Shown piece after piece: positions 11,557 to 23,954 of a stretch of 64,000 nucleotides of DNA (its first letter is position 1; the number at the start of each line of letters is the position of its first letter). A program made the translations under genes and the position numbers. The DNA comes from Hymenopellis radicata (taxonomy: Eukaryota > Basidiomycota > Agaricomycetes > Agaricales > Physalacriaceae). The DNA lies in NCBI GenBank assembly GCA_015501595.1, contig JADNRX010000006.1, forward strand, positions 124,001 through 188,000. The letters are read 5' to 3'. The notes beneath the pieces are model-generated. The model was not told the DNA's origin, did no database searches, and saw nothing but the letters and a program-made list of their open reading frames with translations.

Positions 11557-13870
11557 ATGCGCCTGACAGTCTTTTCAGTCTTCTTGCATACCGCACTTAT
11601 TCGCGGAGCCGCATGCCTCCCTCCAGTGGTGAAACTGGACGACGCCATCGTGACTGGAACGTCATTGGATGGAACGATTCATAAGTTTCTCGGAATACCT
11701 TTCGCAGAGGCTCCGTAATATCGTTTCTCTCACATAGTACTCCGTGGTCTCACATGCATCTATAGGACAGGGGATCTTCGCTTTCGACTTCCCCAAGCCG
11801 TCGACGCGTACACTGGGACTCTCAACGCGACTTCGTTCGGACCTGAATGTCCACAGCAGTCTGGAGTGGCACCAAATACAGATGGTCTTCCGGCGGCTAT
11901 CGCGGCCTTTTTGACGTCGTGGAACCCAACGTTTCCTACAGACGAAGACTGTGAGCTGCTCATTACACGTCTCATTCAGCGTTTAAGCTAGTCTTCCAGG
12001 TTTATCAATCAACGTTGTCAAGCCTGCGGACGCTGTACCGTATCAAGGACTTCCTGTCGTAGTGGTATGTTCTTCAAGTCATTCTGAGCCCTGATACTCT
12101 GTGCTCACTCTTGCACAGTGGATTTATGGAGGTAGAGTCCTTGATTTAGTTCCTGAAGCGTGACCTCATAGAGCCTGTTTGTTTGAAAGGTGGATTCGAG
12201 GTCGGAGGAACTGCCCCGTATGCCAACTTTGAGTATTTTCGTCTATGAGAGTTACTCAACTTAACTCAACAGGTACGAAGGAGGCGTCGTTGTTAACCGC
12301 TCAATCGAGATAGAAGAGCCCATCATCTACGTGTCCATGAACTATCGTCTCTCAGGTAAGTCTTTGCCATGTTAGTAGGAGCTAATCGTCATCCTCTTCT
12401 AGCATTGGGATTTTTAGCAAGCAAGGAGGTGAAAGAAGCTGGTGTGGGCAATCTCGGTTTACAGGACCGTATGTCGGCCTCCTATCTTGACTTTCTGATG
12501 TTTGCTTACCACGTTACTTCTGTCAAGAACGTCTAGCCTTGCGGTGGGTTCAAAAGTACATTCACGCGTTTGGCGGTGATCCAACAAAAGTGACAATGTG
12601 AGCCGATTTATTTTTTCTCCGAAGGTTCGCTCTGATTGACGCGGACATAGTTGGGGTCAATCTGCGGGAGCGATTTCAGTTGCAACGCATCTGATTGCGA
12701 ATGACGGAAACTCAGAAGGGCTCTTTCGCGCTGCATTCATGCAATCGGGCTCGCCACTTCCAGTCGGCGACATTGAACACGGCCAGAAAAGTGAGTTACA
12801 GGCCTTTTGTTAGGGAGTGTGCTCATTTGTCTCGGTAGACTATGACGATATCGTGAGCAAGACAGGATGCACCGGTTCACCCGATACACTAGCATGCCTT
12901 AGGACAGTTCCTTACCAGACTCTTAAGGCAGCCATTGATGCCTCTCCTTCCGTTTTCGACTACCAGGTGACGGTGCCGTGCTATTCGTGTCTTGGTGCGC
13001 TAACCAGCAAGTAGTTCATGACTTTGCCATGGATGCCTCGCACAGATGGCATATTTTTGACGGATGATGCGCAACGCCTGGTACAGCAGGGCAAAATTGC
13101 CGCTGTGCCTGTTGTCAGTGGTACGTTGTTCTCCTAGAGCCATTGTGAATTACGCCAAGCTATGTTTCTGAAGGCGACTGCGATGACGAAGGCACTATAT
13201 TTTCGTTGTCTCAACGGAACATTACGTGGGTTATTGTTAGAATCCTGGAGCCAGAGCTAAAACTCTTTGTCTGTGCTTAGCACCGACGCCGACATGAAGG
13301 ATTATATGCAAACTATCTTGTTCCCTCTCATGGCAGAGGATGACATCGATGCACTCCTGGATGTGTATCCTTCATCGCTTGAGGATGGATCGCCGTTTGA
13401 TACCGGCGATGCGAATGCCCTTACGCCTCAATTCAAACGTCTGCCGCTTTCCAGGGAGACTTTCTCTTCCAAGGTCCTCGCAGATTCTTCCTCTCTGCGA
13501 TTTCGGGTAAACAGGACATCTACAGCTACGGTACAGATTGCCATTGCTTTTCTCTTCATGCTGGCTAACTTACCTTGTTCGCAGTACACAGACGTCTGAA
13601 GCAAACACCCTTCCTGGGTTCTTTCCACAGCAGCGATCTTTCGTTGAATACCTTTGCCGCAGGCGGCGATCTGCAGGACTATCTTATCCGCTTCGTCGCC
13701 AACTGGACCCTAATGGTGGCGCTGAAATCACCTGGCCCAAATGGACAACCGAGTCGCCGCAATTGGTCTCTTTCAATGACGGTTCTGTGTCAGAGAATAT
13801 CACTGACGACACATACCGGAAAGAAGCCATGGAAACATTGAACGCGATTTTGTTTGAAAACCCTGTTTAG
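11557..13870 (+). pseudogene. Type-B carboxylesterase copy 3 (CE3), two frame breaks
   Basis: Same family and exon plan as CE2. The signal-like start MRLTVFSVFLHTALIRG precedes LPPVVKLDD; FLGIPFAEAP, IYVSMNYRLS, the WGQSAGAIS elbow, GDCDDEGT and the His motif FLGSFHSSDL are all present. Compared with CE4 it lacks one base near 13442, just after ALTPQFKRL, and one T near 13703 in the VANLDPN region; the frame is correct again after the second. Whether CE3 is dead or the bases were lost in the consensus cannot be decided here, since conserved genes nearby show similar single-base errors. It pairs with CE4 across the inverted repeat. Homology to the right arm ends about 60 bases past the stop. 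Confidence 0.65.
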
Positions 13871-14444
13871 AGGGATGCAGATACCTTTCGTTTACTTATT
13901 TATCAATGACAAAGTTTGGAACGCAAGGAGGCATGAGGGAGTGCGCGGGTTCCCGAATGATCCGGCGCGTCGACAGGAACGAGCATTGTGTCGATGAGAT
14001 ACTTGGCTATCTGCAAATACGCATTCCGCTTCACGGGGAAGAGGAGCGTGAACAAGCCGAGCAAGCTGTACACCGGAACTTCCGTCGGCCCCTCATCTTG
14101 TATATTTCTACGGCCACTTCCTTCTGTATCAATGTAGCATCTGCCTGTGAAGCGGAGGTTCTGTTTGATAGAGATGCGAGTAAATCAGAAAGTCAGAACG
14201 AACTACGCAACGAGACCGGCGGCAATTGGCGGAACAAAATTATTAATCTTGTGATCGCCGCTTTCGAGGCGCCACTGGCCGAAAGAGGAAGTCTATCAAC
14301 AATAATGAGGCCAAACAAACGCGTTGTTCGACCACTTCCACCATCGTCGGTGCCCACGGCTGCCTGATTAGCCTTATCTGTGGCCGCTCTTTCCCTCCCA
14401 TTACTCTCCTTGCGCAACAGCGCCATTTCTCCGTTTTTTCCCCA
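13871..14444 (+). other. Intergenic region before CDH1
   Basis: The first 55 bases match the CE4 3' flank; after that the sequence is unique. A single open frame at 13906-14367 has no recognisable content and crosses the arm boundary, so I do not call it a gene. The last part is the likely CDH1 promoter; no clear TATA box is seen. Confidence 0.4.
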
Positions 14445-16199
14445 ATGTCTGGGCTCAAAAATTCGCCATTTGGCAAGCGGTTGAGGGCAGCGCAGGACGA
14501 TGATGCTCCTAGGCGAAATCGGCCTCGGACGACCACTGCTTTCTCCTCGCCGGACTACTCGTCGACGCCGTCTCTCGATTCGCGTCCAACGACGAGCGAA
14601 AGCTCTGCTCCAGAGTCACCGCCGAGGGGAGCAGTCAACTACGGCGACCGGTTCGTCCCCAACCGTGATAAAGACATGCGCACATCGTACCATCTCATGG
14701 GAACGAGCACGCCGGCGCAGAAAAACAGGACCATCTCATCAGAATCGGACGCGGTCAAAGGTGAGCACAAAGTGGCTTTTGTCGGTTGCCTGCCCTGCTC
14801 ACGGCGGACCTAGAACAAGCAAATTCGCTCTTTACATCTATTTTACAAGCCGAGGTTGAGCCTACATCGCCCCAGCGGCCGACTTCCCCCATTCGCCAAC
14901 CTACAGCATCGACCTCTGCTCTACCGTCGACTCCTTCGCGAAAGCGGATATTCAATTACAGCACTCCATCTAATCCTTCTACTCCTTCACGACGGCTCGA
15001 CACTCCCAATGACGAGGCATACCAGGCTAGCCCTGTCAGGTCAGAGAGTCGACTGCTACTCGAAAGCCCGCGAAGGAAACTTCGCAGTGTCTGCAAAACT
15101 CCTTACCGTGTTCTAGATGCTCCTGAACTCGCAGAAGATTTCTATTTGAATCTCGTAGACTGGTCGAGTACGAATGTCTTGGGCGTGGGTCTTGGGTCAT
15201 GTGTATACCTATGGACTGCGCACAATGCATCTGTCTCCAAACTCTGCGACTTGAGCGATAACGCTGATGTTATCAGTTCAGTCTCGTGGGTTCAAAAGGT
15301 ATTGCCACATTTTCGCTTGTCTGTTCTTGCTCATCTGTATCCAGGGATCAACGCTCGCCGTCGGTACTCTCTCGGGACGCCTCCATGTCTATGATGCTGT
15401 TCAGCTGAAGCTTCTTCGCACATACCAGCAGGCTCACTCTCAGCGTATTGGAGCTCTCGCTTGGAATTCCCATGTACTGTCTTCTGGCTCTCGGGATCGG
15501 GTGATTCACCACCGAGACGTCCGAGACCCTCTGTCAATCCATTCAAGCGTAGCGCGGGCCATCGCCAGGAAGTCTGCGGTCTCAAGTGGAGCGGCTCCAA
15601 TGAACCCACGCTTGCCAGCGGCGGCAACGACAACAAGGTGTGCATTTGGGATATACGTGGGTCGAAGAGATCCGAGGATGTGGAAACGCAGCCTCTGTTC
15701 AAGTTCCACGAGCACACAGCTGCTGTCAAGGCTCTTGCATGGGACCCCCATGTTGCGGGTGTACTAGCCACAGGCGGTGGTACGCAGGATAAGCACATAC
15801 GTTTCTGGAACACCCTTAACGGGAAGATGCTTAACCAGCTTGATACCGGAAGCCAGGTATGGAGTTTTCTCCGAGCCTTATCTATCTCTCTAATCACTCG
15901 AATAGGTGTGCAACCTTGTTTGGAGTGTTACTTCGCACGAGCTTGTCTCTACGCATGGATTCTCGTCCACTACCGCTCAGAACCAGATCTGCATTTGGAA
16001 ATATCCGACATTGAGTATGGTGGCGTCGCTCACCGGGCACACTAACCGTGTCCTGTATCTCGCTATGAGCCCTGAAGGAGAAACCATTGTAACCGGAGCC
16101 GGCGACGAGACGCTTCGCTTTTGGAATGCTTTCCCTCGGAAGGAAGTGCCTCGCGCCGACACAGACAGCGTGCTGGATTACGACAAGCTTATTCGGTGA
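14445..16199 (+). CDS. CDH1: APC/C activator Cdh1/Fzr1 (WD40), one 1-nt frame error
   Basis: Exons 14445-14760, 14814-15298, 15345-15856 and 15906-16199. The N-terminus carries a C-box (YGDRFVPNR) that contacts the [24 protein letters not shown] opens the seven-bladed WD40 propeller, which binds D-box and KEN degrons, and the chain ends in the Ile-Arg tail (DKLIR) that docks on Cdc27. The C-box wording and the VLDAPEL linker favour Cdh1/Fzr1 over Cdc20. One base is missing in the CCC at 15527-15529: the frame before it reads RDVRD and after it [19 protein letters not shown], both conserved. Restoring one C gives 535 residues and an intact frame, so an error in the sequence is the simplest reading. 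Many Ser/Thr-Pro sites upstream suit CDK control. Confidence 0.92.
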
Positions 16200-16537
16200 T
16201 ATCTTGTACATATGCTTTATATCTCACTCACACACTCTAACAACCTCACATGCACTCTCCTTCTCGTTTTGTCATTGTCTACATACTCATCATCATACCT
16301 TGTAGGGATAGTTTTACAATACCTCGATTTGTTTTATGTCTGGAACCCGTAACTTACTTTGTTTATTTCATGCTCTGTATGCAGCATTAAATGTATCATG
16401 GCTTATTATGGAGGGGTGGATGTGTACACATTGGAATGCGTTGTTAAAGTCGGTGAGTTTCACCAAGCGTGGCGAAGCCCAAGCGGACTTTGGTCCAAGC
16501 TTGAGTGTATCTCAGTGAGAGGTAGCTTGGTGCAAGT
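16200..16537. other. CDH1 3' flank
   Basis: Non-coding, T-rich just after the CDH1 stop, consistent with a 3' untranslated region. The last nine bases, GGTGCAAGT (16529-16537), are one copy of the target duplication of the adjacent element. Confidence 0.5.
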
Positions 16538-16726
16538 CAGGCTCATAAACCAGCCGTCGAGGTGTTCGTTCGATATATCATATAAGACGACAAAAATAAG
16601 AAAACTCAAAAAGGAAATCTGAGCAGCCAATGAGAAGAAAGCAAGAAAGTGAGAAAACGAACACCAGGACGGCTGGCACAAACCGGTCGGCATCAATTTC
16701 GGCACCGTCCCCATTAACACCAAACA
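16538..16726. repeat. Left terminal inverted repeat of the Mutator-like element
   Basis: 189 bp; the reverse complement is at 17024-17205. It holds seven bases (ATATATC-type duplication) missing from the right copy; otherwise I see no mismatch. Confidence 0.85.
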
Positions 16727-16754
16727 CATGTACTTAGCGCGCGTCGTGCTGAAT

Positions 16755-16859
16755 TTACAACTTCATTTGCTCTGCTATGGTACCGGTGTCGAAGTCGATG
16801 GCCTCAAGCTTCTCGGCTGTTGCCTTGCTTGCCTTAAAGCGAAGCCTCGTAGCCTTGTA
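16755..16859 (-). other. Coding-like segment inside the Mutator-like element
   Basis: On the - strand a frame of 34 codons reads YKATRLRFKASKATAEKLEA and ends FDTGTIAEQMKL before a stop at 16755-16757. Its Lys/Ala/Glu-rich, helix-like composition looks like the last exon of a real protein, and an adjacent frame upstream (WTRRMMKEFSDEVPAMV) could be another exon joined by splicing. I do not recognise the source. It may be the remains of a transposase or a captured host gene fragment. Confidence 0.35.
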
Positions 16860-17023
16860 CTTAGACCATAGCAGGCACTTCATCTGAGAACTCCTTCATC
16901 ATCCGCCTGGTCCAACCCATACAATCCTTCAAGACAGGATAATATATTTGCAAGCTTCTAGTACCCAAGGCCATCGAGCCGCAATGACAGGCAAACAAGA
17001 TGGAAGATGTAAATTAAGCGCGA

Positions 17024-17205
17024 TGTTTGGTGTTAATGGGGACGGTGCCGAAATTGATGCCGACCGGTTTGTGCCAGCCGTCCTGGTGTTCGTTTTCTCA
17101 CTTTCTTGCTTTCTTCTCATTGGCTGCTCAGATTTCCTTTTTGAGTTTTCTTATTTTTGTCGTCTTATATCGAACGAACACCTCGACGGCTGGTTTATGA
17201 GCCTG
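17024..17205. repeat. Right terminal inverted repeat of the Mutator-like element
   Basis: 182 bp, the inverted partner of 16538-16726. The near-perfect match of the two repeats implies recent transposition. Confidence 0.85.
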
Positions 17206-17359
17206 GGTGCAAGTCGACACTTATGCCAAATCCCAAGTGACAAGTACCAGTGTGATTGATCATTTTACAATGCGGGGTATGTAACAGAAAGATGACTATG
17301 CGATACAGAATGCGTACAAAGCAAAGAGGAATAAGTTACATCAATAAGAGTAGCCAGTG

Positions 17360-20300
17360 TTAGATGGTGCCTGCCCAGTACGGGCCGTTCAATGAGGTGT
17401 ACCGAGCTTTCTTGCGCTTCGCAACCTGCTTGGTTGGACTGCCTGTCAAGGAGTCGTCGCTCGGAGGATCACTGCCCATCAGCGGGCTACCAGACAGAGA
17501 ATCGTCACTGGGGGGATCGCTGTCCAGCCTCAGTGCGAGTTTCTCGCGTCTCGAGACCTCGGGAGAGATGAGATGAGATGGCGTGACTTGACCAATGTGC
17601 GGGTCGTCGTCGGATGAGAGGTCGTCAGAGCGGGGAAGATCGTCTATAAAGGTATAGATTAGCATCGCATGCATACGATAGGAAATGTCTTGCATTACCT
17701 GAATCAAGTTTGGATGTAGAGGAGTGCCGTCTCGGTCTCTTGGAACGCTGCAACAGAGTCGAGAAGGAGACGACCGATGTGTCTTCGTCCTCGAGACTGC
17801 GCGCACGTCTAAGAGACCGCATAGTGGGCACTTCGACGCAGTCCAAAACTCGCTTCCTCTTTCCAGTTGAAGGCGCATCCGAAAAGACATCGTGTACCAC
17901 TTTGGGCGGTGAAAGGTCACATTTTGATCGACTCGATTCTCCCTCAGGCTTCGCCTTCTTAGAGACAGGGCCCTCTGAGTGATCATTGAACAGGAGTCGC
18001 TTCCGAGGAGAACTCGGTATAGGCGATGGGCAGACGTTCTCCTTATCGTCGCTACTGATACGACGTTTCCTCGACAGTGGCGAATGAGAGCCTTTCGTTG
18101 TTGAGCGGCGAGTAGGTGATTCGGGACATCTGAGCGTGAAGAGCGAAAACGGTGAACAATGTGGTCGTGTTGGCGTAGCTGTTGGAGACGAGGGCGGCGT
18201 GAAAAGATTTTGTGTGGACTCTATAGGCTGTTCGGCAGGAGAGAGTATATCGGTGCAGATTGACGAATCCTCAATGGCGTCGGGAGACGGTTGTGCTACA
18301 GATAGACCGAAATTGACGCGAACTGCTTCTGGCCATTCGTCTTCGGGAACGCCCTGAGCGAACGAACGTTGCCAGAACAGATTGAAAGCGTCGGTCATCG
18401 CCTGGGGTTTGTCATCCCGTCCTGCAAACACGCACTCGACCAAGTTTTGGAACACTTCTAGCGTACATGAATCGCCGGGAAAGTTGCTGAAGCATGCCAA
18501 CACGGCATCGTATAGCAGTGAGACCTGAAGATCATGTCAGCGGTACTTCATGGACGAAATTGAAAAAGACTTACCTCGACCGCATATACGTCCTGTGCCA
18601 GACATTTCCGCTCATCTGATATCCAGATGGAAATCCCTTCCTGCACCTTATCCAGAAGATCGAAGCAGAGCGACGCGGGAACGAACTGGAGGAAAACCGC
18701 CAAAGTCCGTATAGTCCAAACACACCATGTCGTGCTTATCCGATCCGGAGGATAGCCCGCCCTCAGAGCATCGTTGACGAAGTCCATAAGGGATGAGGGT
18801 ACGCTACGGGCATCAGCTATGTAGTCCTGGAGACTACACATGAGGAAATCGGCGATTCGAATTGCTGATACATCAGTGGGATCGAAGTTCTGCGCAATGT
18901 TGTCACAAACAGAATCGACGAACTGAACCACGTCGGTGCCGTCATCGAGCGCTTTGTCGACTCCAAAGATTAAGAGCGTTTCCCAGTCTTTGAAATCATC
19001 CGCGTCCATGTCCCAAGTACACGCCCGTGAGAAGGGCACACCAAGAAGAATGGTAATGCCGTCGCAAGACCCATGAGCTTGCCATACGGGGAGGAACTGC
19101 TTCCAGATGGTACGACGTTGTGTGGTGGACCAGTCCCATTCCCGTGCACTGAGAGATGGATCGGTCTGGTATAACCAGAAAGCCTGCAACGCCTCCGTCG
19201 GGCACGCCACTGCAACCATGGCAGAGAGCCTTGCCCATTCAATGTATGACTTATCATCGTCGCCTGTAAGCTCGCGCTCGTATTTCGTGATACAGATGAG
19301 GAACCTGTCAGCCACTTCGTGCTCCGAAATCAAGCCAATTAGGACTTTCCACAGGCTTTGAAGGATCTTCAGGCGAAGACACTTGACGGACCAATTGAGT
19401 CGGGGAGTAGGGCTTGGTGATGACTTCGACGGCGTTCCAGGGATCACTGGGCATGTCGTGCCATTGTCCAGGACTATGTCTTCAAGCATTTGAAGAGCGA
19501 AATCGACGACATCAGATACATCATGGTGGCCATCATCTACCCATGAATAAGCACATATGCTATAACAATTGGCATGAAAGAGAAATTACCATGGACGACG
19601 CTTAGGTATGTTTGAAGTAAGAACCGCCAGGTGGAGACGATAGACTTCTATCGGAGGATGAATATCGAGACCTCGGGGAATGAGTAAACACATACCGAAT
19701 TCTCTTCGTCGTACTTGTCGAACTGGCCAACTGCTTTCTTCCAGACCATGAAGAACCCTTGTACCACGCCGGTATCAGACAGTACATCCCTCGAAAGAGG
19801 CGAGACATCCGAAATTTGTATGCCCTCTTTGGAGATCTCAGTAATGGTCTGCCTCATTTCAGGGCTGTCCAAAGACTCGGTAAGGACACCGGGGTTTCCA
19901 CAATAGAGCGAAGGAGAAAGTATATGATTAGGGATGAACGTCCAATCTGTATTATCGTCCTCGGCATTGAGGAGTTGCCTGATCGTCAACAAGGCGTGGC
20001 TGAAGCACTTGGGAGATCGCTGCAACATGATCTCCAAAATTCTCGTGATGCGCTGTAGAGACGGTTCCGTTTTAGTCGAATCAGCGCTCTCACTAGACCA
20101 GCCTGCAATAAGCGAAACGCCACAACCCATCTCGAGAAGGCGCGCCACAAAGCTTAAGTACGATCTGTCGTCGTCGGCTCCATGGCGTGCTGGGGAGGCT
20201 ACACGCAGGCGGGGCTGGAAGTATGTCCAAATGGTGCTCTTCCAAGCCAGTCCTGCAAGAGCTCGGAGATGACTTCGTGGGTTACGCTTGGCCAAGCTGA

Positions 20301-21736
20301 AGAGCGCAGTCATTGTACGACAGACTGCCGGATCATCGTAAACCGCTGAACGCAGGAGGAGAACACAATGGGCCAGCACGCTGATAGCCCAAGCAGGACC
20401 TTGAGCAGCATTCTGAGGATCCTTTTGACTGAGGGTAGTGCGGAGAGTACGGATGATTGGAGCCTCGGTAGCAGATGTGTTTTTCGAAGGCGAAACTTTC
20501 ACGGAAGCAGATGTGAAAACCGACCGGACAGATTTTGAGAGTTCCTCGTGCAGGTCTGATGTTGGTATCATGGTGCTCGCAAGCGCAAAACCACCAAGAG
20601 CATGACATGCTTGGATTCGGAGGACGACACTGACACCTAGGAGATTGTGGAAGATGGATGGTAGGATGTGGGAGAACGCCGGAACGAAGACTTCAGGAAG
20701 ATATCGGGATAAGTCGTGGACGGCCTAGATTGAAGGTAAGCATACGCAAAGATTGTATAGCATATATCTCACCTTGAGACCATCATTTGCCGACCCTTTC
20801 TTCCCCTCTTTCCCTAATTCGCCATCGAGACCTCTTCGGATAGCATATGCGATGCGGTCAGCGGCTGGTCGTAAAATGTCCGGTGATAGACGTTGTGTTT
20901 GAAGGACCCAAATGGACAAGGCGCATGTCTTTCTTGCGTAAAGTGTCGGAAGGGAATCTGCTAGAGGGATGGCTAGGACTGCTGTCAGGAGACCACGCAG
21001 GTCGTCGTCTGGTGGTGGTTGTCAGAGTCAAGGTTGTATATGGCAAGTGATCGGACTTACCGGAGAAAATTTCATAAATTGCCGGCTGTGTGAAGACGAA
21101 TGCCACCAGTTTGAGGACACAGTGGGTGGTCGAACAGAGATCCCGAGCATGCTTGACTTGCTGTGCCGACATGCCTCTTTTCTTCCGAGGACTCTTCTGG
21201 GGTGATGGCAAAGAAACCTTTGCTTCCGTCTCAGGCGCGGGGTCGACCAGTGCGCGACCGACGTCCCTAGTCATGGACTCCATGAGTAGAATGCTGTGGG
21301 CATGCAAAGGCTTGAATAGTGGCCACGCAGAGTCTGGCTTGTCGGCGTCGTCGACGCATGCGCGCAGACGAGCGGCAAGGGTCGAGTATGCCGCACAGAG
21401 CTCCTTGAGCGACGAGCAAGGATCCGTGATGGCGCGGACTGGCGTCTCGAGGTACATGGCATCATACTGGGGCAAGCTGGGCTCGGGCGTTTCCTCCCGC
21501 TGACTGGACTCGGTCTCTTGTTCCGGCGAGAGCATTTCGATGACCTGGGTTTTCTTGAGGATAGATTTCGTTGGGCGATCCACAAAGGCTCTGCGTATTT
21601 CAGCAATCCTTGAAGGACTGGACAATGGGTGAATCTGGTTATGGGCCGACCATTCCACTCGAGGAGTGCCCGACGCTAAAGGGCGATTCTCCTTGTCGCC
21701 GCGATGAGTGGTGTGGGGTGGTGTAGGAAGGCTCAT
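17360..21736 (-). CDS. RIF1-like protein, paralogue A
   Basis: Long gene of about six exons (first 21061-21736, second 20773-21008, third 19696-20724, last near 17360-17641). The N-terminal half is a helical, HEAT-like array fitting the Rif1 N-terminal family; the C-terminal half is low-complexity and basic, with Ser-Pro sites and a run of DDLSSDDD-type acidic repeats. Start chosen at MSLPTPPHTT because KENRP follows, as in fungal relatives. Residues 26-29 are RVEW and 58-61 SILK, matching the RVx[F/W] and SILK docking motifs by which Rif1 recruits PP1 phosphatase. Rif1 controls late-origin replication timing and telomere or break processing. A second, diverged RIF1-like gene lies at 33923-38199. 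Confidence 0.75.
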
Positions 21737-22044
21737 TGTCCAAGCGTGCTCGTCGGCGACGACGGTGAGCAGCGGAACGTTGGAGAGAGCGATGAAGGGA
21801 GTAGGAGGATAAGGAGAGAGAGGGACCAGCGTGACTCTCATATTTATGTCACTAATCAACGCGACCGCGATCGCGTTGTTGACGTGCAGCATGACTTCTT
21901 TGTCAATGTGTGTGCCATCAACATTCGGCAGCTACCGCCGGCTTCGGGTTTGCTCCCGAACTTCCGACTCCACCGCTTGTTATTCACCCGCGTCACACGT
22001 GTATATATTATGTATCATGAGGGTTAAGTATGGTAGAGTTCCTT
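21737..22044. promoter_or_regulatory. Promoter of RIF1-like A, with the monooxygenase 3' end
   Basis: 308 bases between two - strand genes. The GATCGCGTTGTTGACGTG stretch near 21868 is GC-rich. No TATA box or other site I can name was seen. Confidence 0.35.
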
Positions 22045-23954
22045 TCATGACAACGACTGAACATGTGTGCCCCAATTCAACCACCACTCGTCAACTGCAT
22101 CCCTTGCATCATAATGAAAAAGGGAGAACCAGTCTGCCCACAGCTGTGCCAACTCCTCTGCGTGTTCGTCTGGATCGCTCAGCAGGTCTAGGGTCCGTGC
22201 AAATCCTACATTCCGTAAATCGCGTTGGGGCCCAGGTGGTAATGAGATCATGTCCATCCCACCCAGTTCGAAATTCTGAACATTGTTCGTCCGAGTAAAC
22301 CGCATCTCATTATAACCTTTCAGAAGAGGCTGTATCTGCGATCGGCAGGTGAGATGCGAAAACAGCCGTCCCAGCGTGAAAGCATCCTCGACGGCTAATG
22401 CTCTAAATTGGTTCAGTGAGTGCGACGAAACCAGTACATCATTCAGAGGGCTTACGCGTTATAGGTGCCATTGATCTGTAAAAGAAATTAAGCCTGGAAG
22501 TATGTAAGAGCATAGTCGTGTCTTACAGGCGTAGCATGAGCGGCGTCACCAATTACTACCACCTTTGCATGCTCGTCGCTGTAACTCCGGAACGAATGAA
22601 CATACTGTATAGTCGGATGACTACTGTGCGCCAAGTCTAGTAGTTTTTTGACGCTGACCAACTGTCAGTGAATTCAAGAGATTTTACTTGGGAGAACTCA
22701 CGTACATGGAATGATATTCTGGCGTTGTCGTTTTGATAGGTTCGACGTGCCCCTTCTGGAACCAATGTCGATCCTTATCTTCTTCCAAAGGCGGTATTGA
22801 TCTCGTGAGTCCGAGGATGTAGAGTTCTCCGTGCTATAAAGGCGTTAGCAGGTAAATAGTAAAGAATTAGAGGCTAACCCGGGATCCAGAAATGCTTGAA
22901 TTGCTTCCCATCCAAACGATGAACTATTCAGGTAAATCAGTTAAAAAATTTCTCGAACCGCCGGCTTACATAGTCTGTCTCCGCTAAGTATGCCACTTCC
23001 GGATGTTGTAACATGTCCGAGATTCGAAGTGATAAGCTAGCACTGTTTGAATGTTAGACTAGGGCTAGTGATGCTCAAAACGACACTCACCCGCAAACCT
23101 GACGTACAGCAGGCCTAGGGGTATTGGAGCCATCGTCTGAATCCCCGGCACCTAAAATGAAGTCGCGAACGATACTATTGTGTCCATCAGCACCAACGAT
23201 CTAGGGAGAATGCATCAGAAGCGTTCTCCTGTGATCCACAAAACCTACAATGTCCCCTTCCAAGCGCTCCCCAGAGGCAGAGAACAGAACAGCGGGTCCA
23301 TTCTCTCCTGCTTCTACATGATGCGCAGTAAAGCCAAACCTGAATTGTACATTAATGTCTCGGCAACGCTCTCTTAAAAAAGAGCATAAATCGTAATGCT
23401 GAAACACGGTGATGGATTCGCGCGGGATACGTTGAAGCGAAAAGGATGTACTCACAGACAAGAAATAGAAATCAGAAGCCATATTAACCATAGCACGTGC
23501 AAGGAACTTCATCGCGCCCAGTAATTTTGTCGTTTCTCCTGTCCTGGATCGATTTGGATCCAACTTTGAACGATGCGTTGCGTACCGTCCCTCCATTCCT
23601 GCCTGCAACTTATAGATCAGCAATGTTTGTTAGGATTTCAGCTGTTCGTTGCGCACATACCCTGAACACTTGGTCCCCTTGCTTCGGAATAGTTCTAGTA
23701 TACCACTGAATTCTTGAATCAGAAGCCGGGCCATGTTCGGAGGCAGCCTCAATCCTCCGTCTTGATCTGGCTGGAAAGCAAAGTGGAATCAACGGGAGAA
23801 TTCCTCAACGCATATAAAATACACTTGCAGAGTAATCCCCATCGTCCATCTCCACGACGAGAACTTTATGTCCAGCCTTTCCGAGCATATACGCAGAACT
23901 GAGTCCCGCGACACTGGCACCGACGATTATAAATTGGAGTGGAAGCAGAGGCAT
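22045..23954 (-). CDS. FAD-dependent monooxygenase, salicylate-hydroxylase-like
   Basis: Multi-exon gene of the aromatic-ring hydroxylase class, which uses FAD and NAD(P)H. It opens MPLLPLQFIIVGASVAGLSS, a dinucleotide-binding beta-alpha-beta fold with Gly-x-Ser-x-x-Gly. The family's LRLPPNM segment follows, then HYDLCSFLRERC, IVGADGHNS around the second FAD contact, and VVVIGDAAHATP, the second FAD-binding motif (GD motif). The C-terminus (RTLDLLSDPDEHAEELAQLW) is helical. The substrate is not evident; fungal members act on small aromatics or secondary metabolites. No biosynthetic partner genes are adjacent. Roughly nine exons are needed; junctions were checked only around the motifs. Confidence 0.85.

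Larger units (their letters stand above)
6918..13925 (+). repeat. Left arm of a large inverted repeat
   Basis: This block (EAF6 fragment, CE2, CE3) is matched in reverse by 42255-50942 (CE4, CE5, EAF6 fragment). Gene order, orientation relative to the arm axis and intergenic spacers all correspond. The left-specific insertion is the MITE at 7149-7580. Bounds are approximate and were set by eye from where sequence similarity fades. Confidence 0.85.
16538..17205. mobile_element. Mutator-like non-autonomous element with long terminal inverted repeats
   Basis: 668 bp bounded by CAGGCTC and GAGCCTG and flanked by 9-bp direct repeats GGTGCAAGT (16529-16537 and 17206-17214). Its terminal inverted repeats are 189 and 182 bp and by eye are identical apart from a 7-base indel near 16575. 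Long inverted repeats with a 9-bp duplication fit Mutator-like elements. Each repeat is itself foldable: a CCAGCCGTC...GGTGTTCGTT arm near its outer end recurs inverted about 100 bases inward. No transposase is present. The interior carries a short coding-looking frame. The element sits in the 3' flank between the convergent genes CDH1 and the first RIF1-like gene. Confidence 0.85.

Noticed and set aside
13906..14367. 153-codon open frame after CE3
   Set aside because: It begins inside the CE3 3' flank and crosses the arm boundary, has no recognisable pattern, and has no counterpart in the right arm.
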